Source: an uncultured Acetatifactor sp.
GTDB lineage: Bacteria; Bacillota; Clostridia; Lachnospirales; Lachnospiraceae
DNA length: 64,000 bases
NCBI GenBank assembly: GCA_934433135.1
Contig: CAKRZO010000004.1
Coordinates: 62,001 to 126,000, forward strand
Direction: 5' to 3'
This document shows positions 26,538 through 34,739 of this stretch, piece after piece. Below the pieces are notes generated by a model that saw nothing but the letters and a program-made list of their open reading frames with translations, searched no databases and was not told the DNA's origin. How positions within the stretch are numbered: the stretch's first letter is position 1; each line of letters starts with the position of its first letter. The position numbers were made by a program, and so were the translations under genes.

Positions 26538-27395
26538 ATGCTGGATATTTTAATAATGATCGCCGGTATGGTCTGCGTGATTCTTTTATGGGTTATGCTT
26601 TATGACAGCAACCGGTTTGTGATAAAGAACAGTGTATTCACGGAAGAAAGAATTCAAAAAAAATACCGGGCTGTGCTGTTGGCGGATCTGCATAATAAGC
26701 GGTACGGAAAGAAAAACGAAAAACTTCTTGCGGCGATTGAAGAAGCAGCGCCGGACGGAATTTTTATAGCGGGCGATATGATTACCTCCAAGGCCGGGAA
26801 AAAAATGGCACCGGCTTTGGAGCTTTTGGAAGCGCTTGCAGGGAAGTATCCGATTTTTTACGTCAATGGAAATCATGAGCAGAGACTGGAGCTCTATCCC
26901 GAAATATACAAAGATATGGCTTCCGATTATGAAGAGGCGCTTAAGAAGCTCGGAATACAGAGAATGAAAAATCAAAAACAGGATCTTCTCGGAGGCATTG
27001 CGCTATATGGCTGTGAACTGGATAAGAGTTATTATCGGCGCTTTGAGAAAAAAAGCATGCCGCCGGATTACCTGGAAGGGCTTTTGGGAAAGCCGGACAG
27101 CGGGAAATATACTGTCCTGATTGTGCATAATCCGGACTATTTCCCGGAATATGCAAAGTGGGGAGCGGATCTGGTGCTGGCAGGACACGTGCATGGCGGT
27201 CTGGTGCGGATACCGGGCGGAAAAGGCGTGGTATCGCCTTCGGTCCGTCTTTTTCCGGAGTACGACGGAGGACTGTTTCAGAGAGGCAAAAGCAGGATGC
27301 TTTTAAGCAGAGGACTGGGAGCTCACACCATACCGATCCGCCTGTTTAATCCCGGAGAGCTGCATGTGATTGATTTCAAGCCGAAAGATAGATAG
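26538..27395 (+). CDS. Membrane-anchored metallophosphoesterase
   Basis: An N-terminal membrane segment (about 3-22) is followed by a calcineurin-type phosphoesterase domain: LADLHN (DxH, about 52), GDM (about 80), GNHE (about 112), VHNPDYF (about 195) and GHVHGG (about 216). These five motifs supply the ligands for a two-metal centre. The arrangement matches the YkuE/YaeI group, some of which act on lipid phosphates or lipid-linked intermediates; the substrate here is unknown. It lies 9 bp after the carboxypeptidase gene and 21 bp before scpA, so it is probably co-transcribed with both. Confidence 0.88.
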   Translation: MLDILIMIAGMVCVILLWVMLYDSNRFVIKNSVFTEERIQKKYRAVLLADLHNKRYGKKNEKLLAAIEEAAPDGIFIAGDMITSKAGKKMAPALELLEALAGKYPIFYVNGNHEQRLELYPEIYKDMASDYEEALKKLGIQRMKNQKQDLLGGIALYGCELDKSYYRRFEKKSMPPDYLEGLLGKPDSGKYTVLIVHNPDYFPEYAKWGADLVLAGHVHGGLVRIPGGKGVVSPSVRLFPEYDGGLFQRGKSRMLLSRGLGAHTIPIRLFNPGELHVIDFKPKDR

Positions 27396-27416
27396 AAAAA
27401 AGAGGAGAAGAAAAGC

Positions 27417-28166
27417 ATGTCAATTTCGGTAAAACTGGAAGCATTTGAAGGCCCTTTGGATCTGCTTCTTCATCTCATTGAGAAAAATAAAGTCGATATT
27501 TATGATATTCCTATAGTGGAAATCACCAGGCAGTACCTTGAAGTTATTAAGCAGATGGAAACCCGAGATATGAATGTTATGAGTGAGTTCCTGGTAATGG
27601 CGGCTACTTTAGTGGATATCAAATGCCGTATGCTGCTGCCGAGAGAAAAGAACGAAGAGGGCGAGGAAGAGGATCCGCGTGCGGAACTTGTGGACAGGCT
27701 TTTGGAATATAAAATGTACAAATGCATGTCCCAGGAATTGAAAGACCTGCAGGTGGATGCTGAAAAAAGTCTTTACCGGGAAAAAAGTATTCCCAAAGAA
27801 GTAGAGAATTTCAAACAGCCGGTCGATTATGAAGCCTTGCTCGGAACCATGACACTGGAACGGCTGCATGGAATTTTTAAGTCTGTGATTAAACGACAGG
27901 AAGAAAAAATCGACCCGATCCGGAGTCGGTACGGAAATATCGAAAAAGATGAAGTGGATATGGACCGAAAAGCCTCTTATGTGGAGTCCTATGCCAGGAC
28001 GCATAAGACATTCAGCTTCCGGAAGCTTTTAGAACAGCAGCACAGTAAGATGGAGGTTATCGTTACTTTTCTGATTATTCTGGAAATGATGAAAACAGGT
28101 CAGCTTTTGATTGTTCAGGACAATATGGATGAGGATATCCGGATCACCTCTTTGGTAACAGAGTAG
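27417..28166 (+). CDS. scpA: Segregation and condensation protein A
   Basis: ScpA is the kleisin that bridges the SMC head domains in the Smc-ScpAB condensin. The 249-residue protein begins with the family signature FEGPLDLLLHLIEKNKVDIY (about 9-28) and MSEFLVMAATLVDIKCRMLL (about 61-80), and ends with a winged-helix kleisin C-terminus (VTFLIILEMMKTGQLLIVQ). GAGGAG lies 9 nt before ATG. scpB follows after 91 bp. The smc gene is not in the window. Confidence 0.96.
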   Translation: MSISVKLEAFEGPLDLLLHLIEKNKVDIYDIPIVEITRQYLEVIKQMETRDMNVMSEFLVMAATLVDIKCRMLLPREKNEEGEEEDPRAELVDRLLEYKMYKCMSQELKDLQVDAEKSLYREKSIPKEVENFKQPVDYEALLGTMTLERLHGIFKSVIKRQEEKIDPIRSRYGNIEKDEVDMDRKASYVESYARTHKTFSFRKLLEQQHSKMEVIVTFLIILEMMKTGQLLIVQDNMDEDIRITSLVTE

Positions 28167-28257
28167 CCGGTGAGCAGATTCCTCCGCCGCTTAAGCGTCT
28201 GCGGAATAGAGAGCAGTTTGTCGAAGAGAAGGGCAATCCGGAAAGGGAGGTTACGTT

Positions 28258-28881
28258 GTGAGCATGACAGGATACGAACAGGTGCAGTTGGAATGGGAGG
28301 AAAAGGAACATATGGAGGAAAAGAAAGCTCAGGCCGTGATAGAGGCTGTTTTATTTGCCATGGGAGAATCCGTGGAAATCAAAAGACTGGCGGAGATGAT
28401 CGGAGAGAGTGTGCCTTTTGTCTGTTCTGTGCTGGAAAAAATGCGGGTAGCTTACGAAAGAGAAGAGAGCGGGATTATGCTGAACCGGTTTGAGGAATCC
28501 GTTCAGTTATGCACAAAGGCACAATACTATGAATACCTGATCAAGCTGGCAAGAACGCCGAGAAAGATGACATTGACCGATACGGTTTTGGAGACGTTGT
28601 CTATCGTTGCTTATAAACAGCCGGTTACCAGACAGGAAATCGAGAAAATCAGGGGAGTAAACTGCGACCATGCGATTAACAGGCTTCTGGAATATGATCT
28701 GATCTGCGAACTCGGCAGGCTGGACGCACCGGGCAGACCCCTTTTGTTCGGAACAACAGAACAGTTTTTACGTTGTTTCGGACTCAAAAGCCTGGAGGAT
28801 CTTCCGGATATGAACCCGGTACAGATCGAAGAATTAAAGCAGCAGGCGGAGGAAGAAGCCAGTCTGCAGCTGGATATTTAG
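28258..28881 (+). CDS. scpB: Segregation and condensation protein B
   Basis: ScpB dimers bind ScpA in the Smc-ScpAB complex. Two winged helices are visible (QAVIEAVLFAMGESVEIKRL, and TVLETLSIVAYKQPVTRQEI about 113-132), with the typical ending FLRCFGLKSLEDLP. GTG at 28258 is chosen because GGGAGG lies 7 nt upstream. An in-frame ATG at 28312, also behind a GGGAGG, would give the more usual short N-terminus, so the start is uncertain by 18 residues. Confidence 0.94.
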   Translation: MSMTGYEQVQLEWEEKEHMEEKKAQAVIEAVLFAMGESVEIKRLAEMIGESVPFVCSVLEKMRVAYEREESGIMLNRFEESVQLCTKAQYYEYLIKLARTPRKMTLTDTVLETLSIVAYKQPVTRQEIEKIRGVNCDHAINRLLEYDLICELGRLDAPGRPLLFGTTEQFLRCFGLKSLEDLPDMNPVQIEELKQQAEEEASLQLDI

Positions 28882-28893
28882 GTAGATGCGCGA

Positions 28894-28920
28894 TTCTGCG
28901 AATGGCGCGTCTGCTGTTAT
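28894..28920 (-). repeat. Repeat family A, partial copy
   Basis: TTCTGCGAATGGCGCGTCTGCTGTTA differs by a few bases from the copy at 5171-5197. It lies between scpB and the second carboxypeptidase gene, just after the scpB stop. Confidence 0.6.
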
Positions 28921-28983
28921 ATATTTCGTTTTCGGGAATGGAGCGAAGAATCCTTACATATATTGATAGCAAAGCAGTCAGGT

Positions 28984-30435
28984 ATGAGGAAAAGGATGAA
29001 AAGGATCATTTCCGTTATGACCGCCGTTGCGGCTGCCGTAACCGTTATCGTTACGGCAGCTGTTTTTATTCCGGAAAGCGCTGTCCCGGGAAGGTATGTG
29101 AAAGCACAGGTAAGCACTTTAAGGAAAGCAGACAACCGGGAAAGTCTTTTGCAGGAAGAAGACAGGCAGGAGTCAGACGAACCAAAGGAGTCGGAACTGT
29201 ATGCGAAGGCTGCCGTACTGATGGATGCGGATTCCGGGAGAATTCTGTATGAAAAGAACGGTTCTCTTCCTATGGCTATGGCCAGTACCACCAAGATCAT
29301 GACCTGCATCCTGGCTTTGGAAAATGCGGATATACGGGAAGAAGCAATTGTCTCCGGTTATGCTTCGGGTATGCCGAAGGTCAAACTGTCTGTCAAAAAA
29401 GGAGAAAGCTATCGGTTAAAAGATTTGCTTTATTCCATGATGCTGGAATCCCACAACGATTCCGCGGCAGTGATTGCCGAACACATCGGGAAAAAAATCC
29501 TGGAAAAGGAGAAATCCTCGGAGGCAGAAGAGGCGGGAACTGAAGAAAATGAAAAAAAGGAAGAAAGGGAAGATGAACAGGCAGAGAGCAAAAAGGCAAT
29601 TGCGGCTTTTGCCGGACTGATGAACCGGAAAGCTGCGGAACTTGGCTGTAAGAATACCTGGTTTATTACGCCCAATGGCCTGGACGCCGGGCAGACGGTC
29701 CGGAGCCGGAACGGAGAAGAAAAGGTAAGAGAGCATGCAACTACGGCGGCGGAACTGGCGCAAATTATGTCTTACTGTGTTTTGAAATCTCCGAAGAAGG
29801 AAGAATTTCTTACGATCACCGGAACGCCAGCCTATACCTTTACCGCCAACGGCCGCACCTTTTCCTGTGTCAATCACAATGCTTTTTTAAGCATGATGAA
29901 GGGAGCCTTAAGCGGGAAAACCGGATTTACCAATAAGGCCGGGTATTGTTATGTGGGAGCTTTACAGAATGACGGCCGTACTTTTACGGTAGCGCTGCTT
30001 GCCTGCGGCTGGCCGAACCACAGAAATTATAAATGGAGCGATACCAGGAAGCTGATGGAATACGGGCTTTCTCATTATAAAGACCGTTCTCTGGAAACGG
30101 AAGAATTGCCGGAAGGGCTTCTTGATCCCATCCCGGTGGAAAACGCACAGGCAAAAGGGCTTACAGAAACGGTATATGCCCGGATTGAAAAAGGAGAGGA
30201 AAAACAGGGAAGAGATCATCTGCTTATGCGGGAAGATGAAAAAACAGAAATCGAATGGAGCGTGGAAAAAAGGCTGACAGCGCCGGTAGAAGCCGGACAG
30301 ATCGTAGGAACCGTCTGCTATAAAGTAAACGGAACGGTTTACCTTACGGAGTACCTGAAAACAACACAGGCGATACCGGCGCGGGACTTTAAATGGTGCC
30401 TGCGGCAGATCCTTGTGCGGTTTATGCTTGGCTGA
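28984..30435 (+). CDS. D-alanyl-D-alanine carboxypeptidase (S11) with acidic insert
   Basis: A second S11 penicillin-binding protein, 483 residues. Signal anchor about 5-28; motifs STTK (MASTTKIMTC), SHN (LESHNDSAAVIAEH) and KTG (ALSGKTGFTNKAGYC) are intact. Between the SHN motif and the next helix is an insert of roughly 45 residues rich in Glu and Lys that the other S11 enzyme here lacks. ATG at 28984 is preferred over TTG at 28963 and ATG at 28996; no ribosome-binding site is strong, so the start is uncertain. The last codons abut a family A repeat. Confidence 0.9.
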   Translation: MRKRMKRIISVMTAVAAAVTVIVTAAVFIPESAVPGRYVKAQVSTLRKADNRESLLQEEDRQESDEPKESELYAKAAVLMDADSGRILYEKNGSLPMAMASTTKIMTCILALENADIREEAIVSGYASGMPKVKLSVKKGESYRLKDLLYSMMLESHNDSAAVIAEHIGKKILEKEKSSEAEEAGTEENEKKEEREDEQAESKKAIAAFAGLMNRKAAELGCKNTWFITPNGLDAGQTVRSRNGEEKVREHATTAAELAQIMSYCVLKSPKKEEFLTITGTPAYTFTANGRTFSCVNHNAFLSMMKGALSGKTGFTNKAGYCYVGALQNDGRTFTVALLACGWPNHRNYKWSDTRKLMEYGLSHYKDRSLETEELPEGLLDPIPVENAQAKGLTETVYARIEKGEEKQGRDHLLMREDEKTEIEWSVEKRLTAPVEAGQIVGTVCYKVNGTVYLTEYLKTTQAIPARDFKWCLRQILVRFMLG

Positions 30436-30440
30436 ATAAT

Positions 30441-30590
30441 CGTAACAGTTCAGCCGCGCCATTCGCAAAACTTTTCGCATGCTTCGCAGCTAGTTTTGCT
30501 TATTATCTGGCGCTCCCTTCGTACATTTACACAGGCAACTTCTCACGCAAGCATGGAATCTGCCTGTATAAACGTACGAGTGAACTGTTA
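30441..30590. repeat. Repeat family A, mid-length copy
   Basis: A 150-bp element with TAACAGTTCA / TGAACTGTTA ends. It shares with the 21853 copy the segments CCGCGCCATTCGCAAAA, CGCATGCTTCGCAGCTA, TGGCGCT and CGCAAGCATGGAATCTGCC-like sequence, but lacks the AATGCCC hairpin. Confidence 0.85.
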
Positions 30591-30591
30591 A

Positions 30592-30628
30592 AAAAAATGC
30601 AATTTGTGCTATACGAGTTGCATTTTTT
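30592..30628 (+). terminator. Terminator-like hairpin before the decarboxylase operon
   Basis: A perfect 11-bp stem AAAAAATGCAA / TTGCATTTTTT with a 15-nt loop, starting right where the family A repeat ends. It probably ends transcription from the carboxypeptidase gene. Confidence 0.65.
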
Positions 30629-30754
30629 GTGTTATACTACTAAAGTGATTAATGATGGGGGCATTTGCGGATTCATCAAAAAAAGAAACCGGTAAATGTC
30701 TTCCTCGAATTCATTTAATAGTTCCTATTTATTATATATGGAGGGTTGAAAAAC

Positions 30755-32185
30755 ATGAGTACTACTTCAAAAGCGAGCCAAAGAATCAATGCTTTGCTCG
30801 ATGACAACAGTTTCGTTGAAATCGGCGGACTTGTGACAGCAAGAGCCACTGATTTTAATTTGGAACCCAGCATGACTCCTTCCGATGGTTGTGTGACCGG
30901 TTACGGAGTGATCAATGGTAATCTTGTGTATGTATACAGCCAGGATGCGAGCGTTTGCAACGGTTCCATCGGTGAAATGCATGCCAGAAAAATCACACGT
31001 CTTTATGATCTTGCCATGAAAATGGGAGCACCCATTATCGGATTGATTGATTCTGCCGGATTCAGACTGCAGGAAGCGACAGATGCTCTCAATGCTTTCG
31101 GCGAAATTTACCGGAAACAGACTCTTGCATCCGGTGTAATCCCCCAGATTACAGCTATATTCGGTACATGCGGCGGCGGACTTGCCTTATTCCCTGCCCT
31201 GACGGATTTCACGTTCATGGAAGAAAAAAGTGCAAAGCTTTTCGTAAACGCGCCCAATGCACTGGAAGGGAACGTGATTACCAAGTGTGATACTTCTGAT
31301 GCCAAATTCCAGGAAGAAGAGAGCGGACTTGCAGATGAGATCGGTGATGAGGAAACCATTTTTGCACGGATCAGACAGTTGCTTACCTATCTTCCCGCAA
31401 ATAATGATTATGAAGGCATTTTTGAAGAAACGGCAGATGATCTTAACAGAGTGAATCCGGAAATCGCAGGCTGTGTGGGTGATACCGCATGCGCTCTGTC
31501 TATCTTGGCGGATGACAATGCTTTCTTCGAAATCAAAAAGAACTATGCAAAAAATATGGTAACCGGATTCCTGAAGTTAAACGGCGTAACCGTTGGGGCT
31601 GTTGCCAACCGTTGTGAGATTCTGGATGAGGAAGGAAACAGCGTTCAGAAAATGGATGCCGTGCTGACAAAGCAGGGTTGCGAGAAAGCAGCGGATTTTG
31701 TGAAGTTCTGTGATGCATTCCATATTCCGGTACTCACACTTACCAATGCCACGGGATATGAAGCTACCGTATGCTCGGAAAAAGGAATTGCAAAGGCAGC
31801 GGCAAAGCTTACCTATGCACTGGCAGATGCGACGGTTCCCAAGGTAAATGTGATTGTCGGTAAGGCTTTCGGTACGGCAGGTGTTATCATGAATTCCCAG
31901 GCACTCGGCGCTGACATTGTCATGGCATGGCCGGATGCACAGGTCGGCACAATGGACGGAACGCTTGCAGCCAAGATCCTGTATGCAGGCAAAGGCGCTG
32001 ATGTCATTAACGAGAAAGCAGCAGAATATACAGCATTGCAGCTTAGCGCAGGCAGTGCGGCAAGAAGAGGATATGTAGATCAGATCATTGAACCGGCAGA
32101 TACCAGGAAGTACGTGATCGGTGCATTTGAGATGCTGTTTACAAAGATTGAGGATCGTCCTGAAAAGAAACACGGCACAGTTTAG
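30755..32185 (+). CDS. mmdA: Carboxyltransferase subunit, methylmalonyl-CoA decarboxylase alpha / 12S type
   Basis: The 476-residue protein has the two crotonase-fold halves of acyl-CoA carboxyltransferases (ACC beta/alpha-like, MmdA, transcarboxylase 12S). Oxyanion-hole segments are FGTCGGGLALFPALTDF (about 146) in the first half and GKAFGTAGVIMNSQALGAD (about 370) in the second. It should move CO2 from an acyl-CoA such as methylmalonyl-CoA onto carrier-bound biotin. The acyl specificity cannot be read with certainty; glutaconyl- or malonyl-CoA are alternatives. GGAGG lies 10 nt before the ATG at 30755. It opens a five-gene operon with gamma, carrier, beta and OadA-type subunits. Confidence 0.9.
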   Translation: MSTTSKASQRINALLDDNSFVEIGGLVTARATDFNLEPSMTPSDGCVTGYGVINGNLVYVYSQDASVCNGSIGEMHARKITRLYDLAMKMGAPIIGLIDSAGFRLQEATDALNAFGEIYRKQTLASGVIPQITAIFGTCGGGLALFPALTDFTFMEEKSAKLFVNAPNALEGNVITKCDTSDAKFQEEESGLADEIGDEETIFARIRQLLTYLPANNDYEGIFEETADDLNRVNPEIAGCVGDTACALSILADDNAFFEIKKNYAKNMVTGFLKLNGVTVGAVANRCEILDEEGNSVQKMDAVLTKQGCEKAADFVKFCDAFHIPVLTLTNATGYEATVCSEKGIAKAAAKLTYALADATVPKVNVIVGKAFGTAGVIMNSQALGADIVMAWPDAQVGTMDGTLAAKILYAGKGADVINEKAAEYTALQLSAGSAARRGYVDQIIEPADTRKYVIGAFEMLFTKIEDRPEKKHGTV

Positions 32186-32201
32186 AAAGGGTGATTATAA
32201 G

Positions 32202-32993
32202 ATGAAGAAATTTTTAGCTCTGATAGGTATCGTGACTTGTATTTTTGCCCTGACAGCCTGTGGAGAACAGGAGCTGACGGAATACGAGCAGCAGAAGGTA
32301 GCATATGCTGAGCAGTATGCCGCATCTACGATCGTACCCTTTATGCAGAATTTCATGGATGATGCCAATATTAATATTTTTGACGGAAGAACCGCTGCAG
32401 AGATAGAAAATATATTCGAGAACAATTATCAGATTTCGGCAGACGGCTATGCAGTAAAACGCGGAATTTCTTCTTTCCATTCTGCAGCATCGCAGGTCGG
32501 GAAGATTCTTTCCATAGGAGAAGCCAAGGCGACGATCGATGATGATCAGATTATTGTCCTGGTTCAGGTAGAGGGGGAGAAGAAAGATGCGGAAGCGGAA
32601 GTCATTTTTTCCAATGATATGTTCATGAAAGTGGAATCCGCAGCGCTGAACCCCATTTCCACTATGGGAAGTATGATGATGACAGCCGTTATGAATACCT
32701 TAATCGGAATGGGAACGGTATTTGTTGTACTGATCCTGATCAGTGCAATCATTTCGGCTTTCAGCGTGATCCCCAAGTTGGAAGAAAAGTTTGCTGCAAA
32801 AAAGAATGCAGCGCCTGCAGAGCAGGCTGTTGCAGCAAAAGCTGACACTGAAGTGACCGAGAACGTCCAAAATGAGCAGGAGACAGAGGATACGGAGCTC
32901 GTGGCTGTCATTGCAGCTGCGGTTGCTGCTTATGAAGGCGCTTCCGGAACGGATGGCTTTGTGGTAAGAAGCATTCACAGAAGAAGGCGTTAA
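32202..32993 (+). CDS. oadG: Na+-pump decarboxylase gamma subunit fused to lipoprotein-like domain
   Basis: The 263-residue protein has a lipobox (ALTAC, Cys20), a secreted domain of about 130 residues (EQQKVAYAEQYAASTIVPFM and onward), a single membrane helix (about 163-185), an Ala/Glu linker and the characteristic OadG tail ELVAVIAAAVAAYEGASGTD ending in VVRSIHRRRR. Typical OadG subunits are about 80-120 residues and have only the helix and tail. The extra extracytoplasmic domain and the lipid anchor signal are unusual but I have the impression they recur in Clostridia. The gamma subunit stabilises the membrane complex. It is 16 bp downstream of mmdA. Confidence 0.82.
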   Translation: MKKFLALIGIVTCIFALTACGEQELTEYEQQKVAYAEQYAASTIVPFMQNFMDDANINIFDGRTAAEIENIFENNYQISADGYAVKRGISSFHSAASQVGKILSIGEAKATIDDDQIIVLVQVEGEKKDAEAEVIFSNDMFMKVESAALNPISTMGSMMMTAVMNTLIGMGTVFVVLILISAIISAFSVIPKLEEKFAAKKNAAPAEQAVAAKADTEVTENVQNEQETEDTELVAVIAAAVAAYEGASGTDGFVVRSIHRRRR

Positions 32994-33081
32994 AGGCTGT
33001 TTTAAGAGATTCTTAAGAGACTCTGCTTCCGGGAAAAGGCGGCAGATCATAATCAGAAAAATATAAGCGGAGGAAATCAAG

Positions 33082-33471
33082 ATGAAAAATTATACCATCA
33101 CCGTTAACGGAAACGTATATGACGTAGTAGTAGAAGAAACTGCAGCAGGACAGGCACCTGTTGCCCCTAAGGCACCGGCAGCTCCCAAGGCACCCCAGGC
33201 AGCAACAGCGCCCAAGGCTGCAGCGGCTCCTAAGGCAGCAGCACCCAAGACAGCAGGCGGCGTAAAGATCGAAGCCGGAGCAGCAGGAAAAGTATTTAAA
33301 ATCGAAGCAAATGTCGGACAGGCCGTAAAAGCCGGAGATGCAGTTGTGATTCTGGAAGCCATGAAGATGGAAATTCCGGTTGTTGCACCTCAGGACGGTA
33401 CCGTGGCAAGTATCGATGTAGCGGTAGGCGATTCCGTAGAAGCCGGAGCTTTGCTTGCAACGATGAACTAA
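33082..33471 (+). CDS. Biotin carboxyl carrier protein of the decarboxylase
   Basis: A 129-residue carrier equivalent to MmdC/GcdC or transcarboxylase 1.3S. It has an N-terminal segment (MKNYTITVNGNVYDVVVEET), a flexible Ala/Pro/Lys linker of about 35 residues made of repeated APKA units, and a biotinyl domain with the acceptor motif EAMKME (about residues 93-98; biotin goes on the Lys). BirA at 5230 is the expected modifying enzyme. GGAGG lies 8 nt before ATG. The single carrier presumably swings between both carboxyltransferases and the beta subunit. Confidence 0.94.
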   Translation: MKNYTITVNGNVYDVVVEETAAGQAPVAPKAPAAPKAPQAATAPKAAAAPKAAAPKTAGGVKIEAGAAGKVFKIEANVGQAVKAGDAVVILEAMKMEIPVVAPQDGTVASIDVAVGDSVEAGALLATMN

Positions 33472-33516
33472 TCCGCAAGATTCGGATTGGTCAGATAAGT
33501 CACAGGAGGTCAACAA

Positions 33517-34668
33517 ATGGAATATATAACGACAACGCTTGACAACCTGATTCATCAGACAGCATTTTTTAACCTTACCTGGGGAAATTATGTGATGATC
33601 CTGGTTGCATGTGTTTTTCTTTACCTTGCGATAGCAAAAGGTTTTGAGCCTCTTCTTTTGCTTCCTATCGCATTCGGCATGTTGTTGGTAAATATTTATC
33701 CCGACATCATGCTGCGGATTGAGGATTCTTCGAACGGAGCCGGCGGATTATTGTATTATTTTTACCTGCTGGATGAATGGGCGATTCTGCCGTCCCTGAT
33801 TTTTATGGGTGTCGGTGCCATGACGGACTTCGGTCCCCTGATCGCCAACCCCAAGAGCTTCCTTTTGGGAGCTGCAGCACAGTTCGGTATTTTTGCAGCT
33901 TATTTCGGAGCAATCTTTCTCGGATTCAACGATAAGGCAGCAGCCGCTATCTCCATTATCGGCGGTGCGGACGGTCCGACTTCCATTTTCCTGGCAAGTA
34001 AGCTGGGACAGACTGCAATTTTAGGACCGATTGCAGTAGCTGCTTATTCCTATATGTCTCTTGTACCGATCATTCAGCCTCCTATTATGAGACTGCTGAC
34101 AACAGAGAAAGAGAGAAAGATTAAGATGGGACAGCTTCGGAAGGTTTCCAAGCTGGAGAAGATTCTGTTCCCGATCATTGTTACCATTGTTGTTTCACTG
34201 ATTCTTCCCACCACGGCTCCTTTGGTAGGACTTCTGATGTTGGGAAATCTGTTCCGGGAATCCGGCGTGGTAAGACAGCTGACGGATACGGCATCCAATG
34301 CTTTGATGTATATTGTTGTTATTCTGCTGGGAACATCCGTAGGTGCTACGACCAGTGCAGAAGCATTCTTAAACTGGAGTACCATTAAGATTGTTATTCT
34401 GGGACTGATCGCCTTTATGTTCGGTACTGCGGCAGGCGTGCTTTTCGGAAAACTGATGTGTTGGTTTACCAAGGGAAAAGTAAACCCCCTGATCGGTTCC
34501 GCAGGTGTTTCCGCGGTTCCTATGGCAGCACGTGTTTCCCAGAAAGTAGGTGCGGAGGCAGATCCGACCAACTTCCTTTTGATGCATGCTATGGGACCTA
34601 ACGTGGCAGGTGTTATCGGAACAGCAGTTGCAGCAGGTACTTTCATGGCTATTTTCGGAGTATTCTGA
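33517..34668 (+). CDS. oadB: Na+-translocating decarboxylase beta subunit
   Basis: The integral membrane protein (383 residues, about ten hydrophobic segments) decarboxylates carboxybiotin and exports Na+. Family hallmarks are visible: GVGAMTDFGPLIANPKSFLL (about 98), NDKAAAAISIIGGADGPTSI (about 147-166) containing the conserved Asp of the Na+ path, and GSAGVSAVPMAARVSQ (about 327). It is the same subunit in oxaloacetate, methylmalonyl-CoA and glutaconyl-CoA decarboxylases, so it does not decide the substrate. AGGAGG lies 7 nt before ATG. Confidence 0.96.
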   Translation: MEYITTTLDNLIHQTAFFNLTWGNYVMILVACVFLYLAIAKGFEPLLLLPIAFGMLLVNIYPDIMLRIEDSSNGAGGLLYYFYLLDEWAILPSLIFMGVGAMTDFGPLIANPKSFLLGAAAQFGIFAAYFGAIFLGFNDKAAAAISIIGGADGPTSIFLASKLGQTAILGPIAVAAYSYMSLVPIIQPPIMRLLTTEKERKIKMGQLRKVSKLEKILFPIIVTIVVSLILPTTAPLVGLLMLGNLFRESGVVRQLTDTASNALMYIVVILLGTSVGATTSAEAFLNWSTIKIVILGLIAFMFGTAAGVLFGKLMCWFTKGKVNPLIGSAGVSAVPMAARVSQKVGAEADPTNFLLMHAMGPNVAGVIGTAVAAGTFMAIFGVF

Positions 34669-34739
34669 GAAAGCCGGATGAGTGTTATTGATGAAAATGG
34701 AAAATATGCGCTGTAAGAGAGCGCAGAAACGAGGGAAAA

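Larger units (their letters stand above)
30436..30754. other. Intergenic region before the decarboxylase operon
   Basis: This 319-bp gap holds a 150-bp family A repeat, a perfect terminator-like hairpin and an AT-rich leader. A TATACT at 30633-30638 could be a -10, but I see no matching -35, so I do not call a promoter. Confidence 0.55.

Noticed and set aside
19704..30590. Insertion sequence or prophage origin for the repeats
   Set aside because: None of the elements carries a transposase, integrase or any coding capacity; only non-autonomous repeats are present.
30604..30638. Promoter for the decarboxylase operon at TATACT (30633)
   Set aside because: No -35 hexamer occurs at 16-18 nt; the nearest TTGCAT is only 9 nt away and belongs to the hairpin stem.
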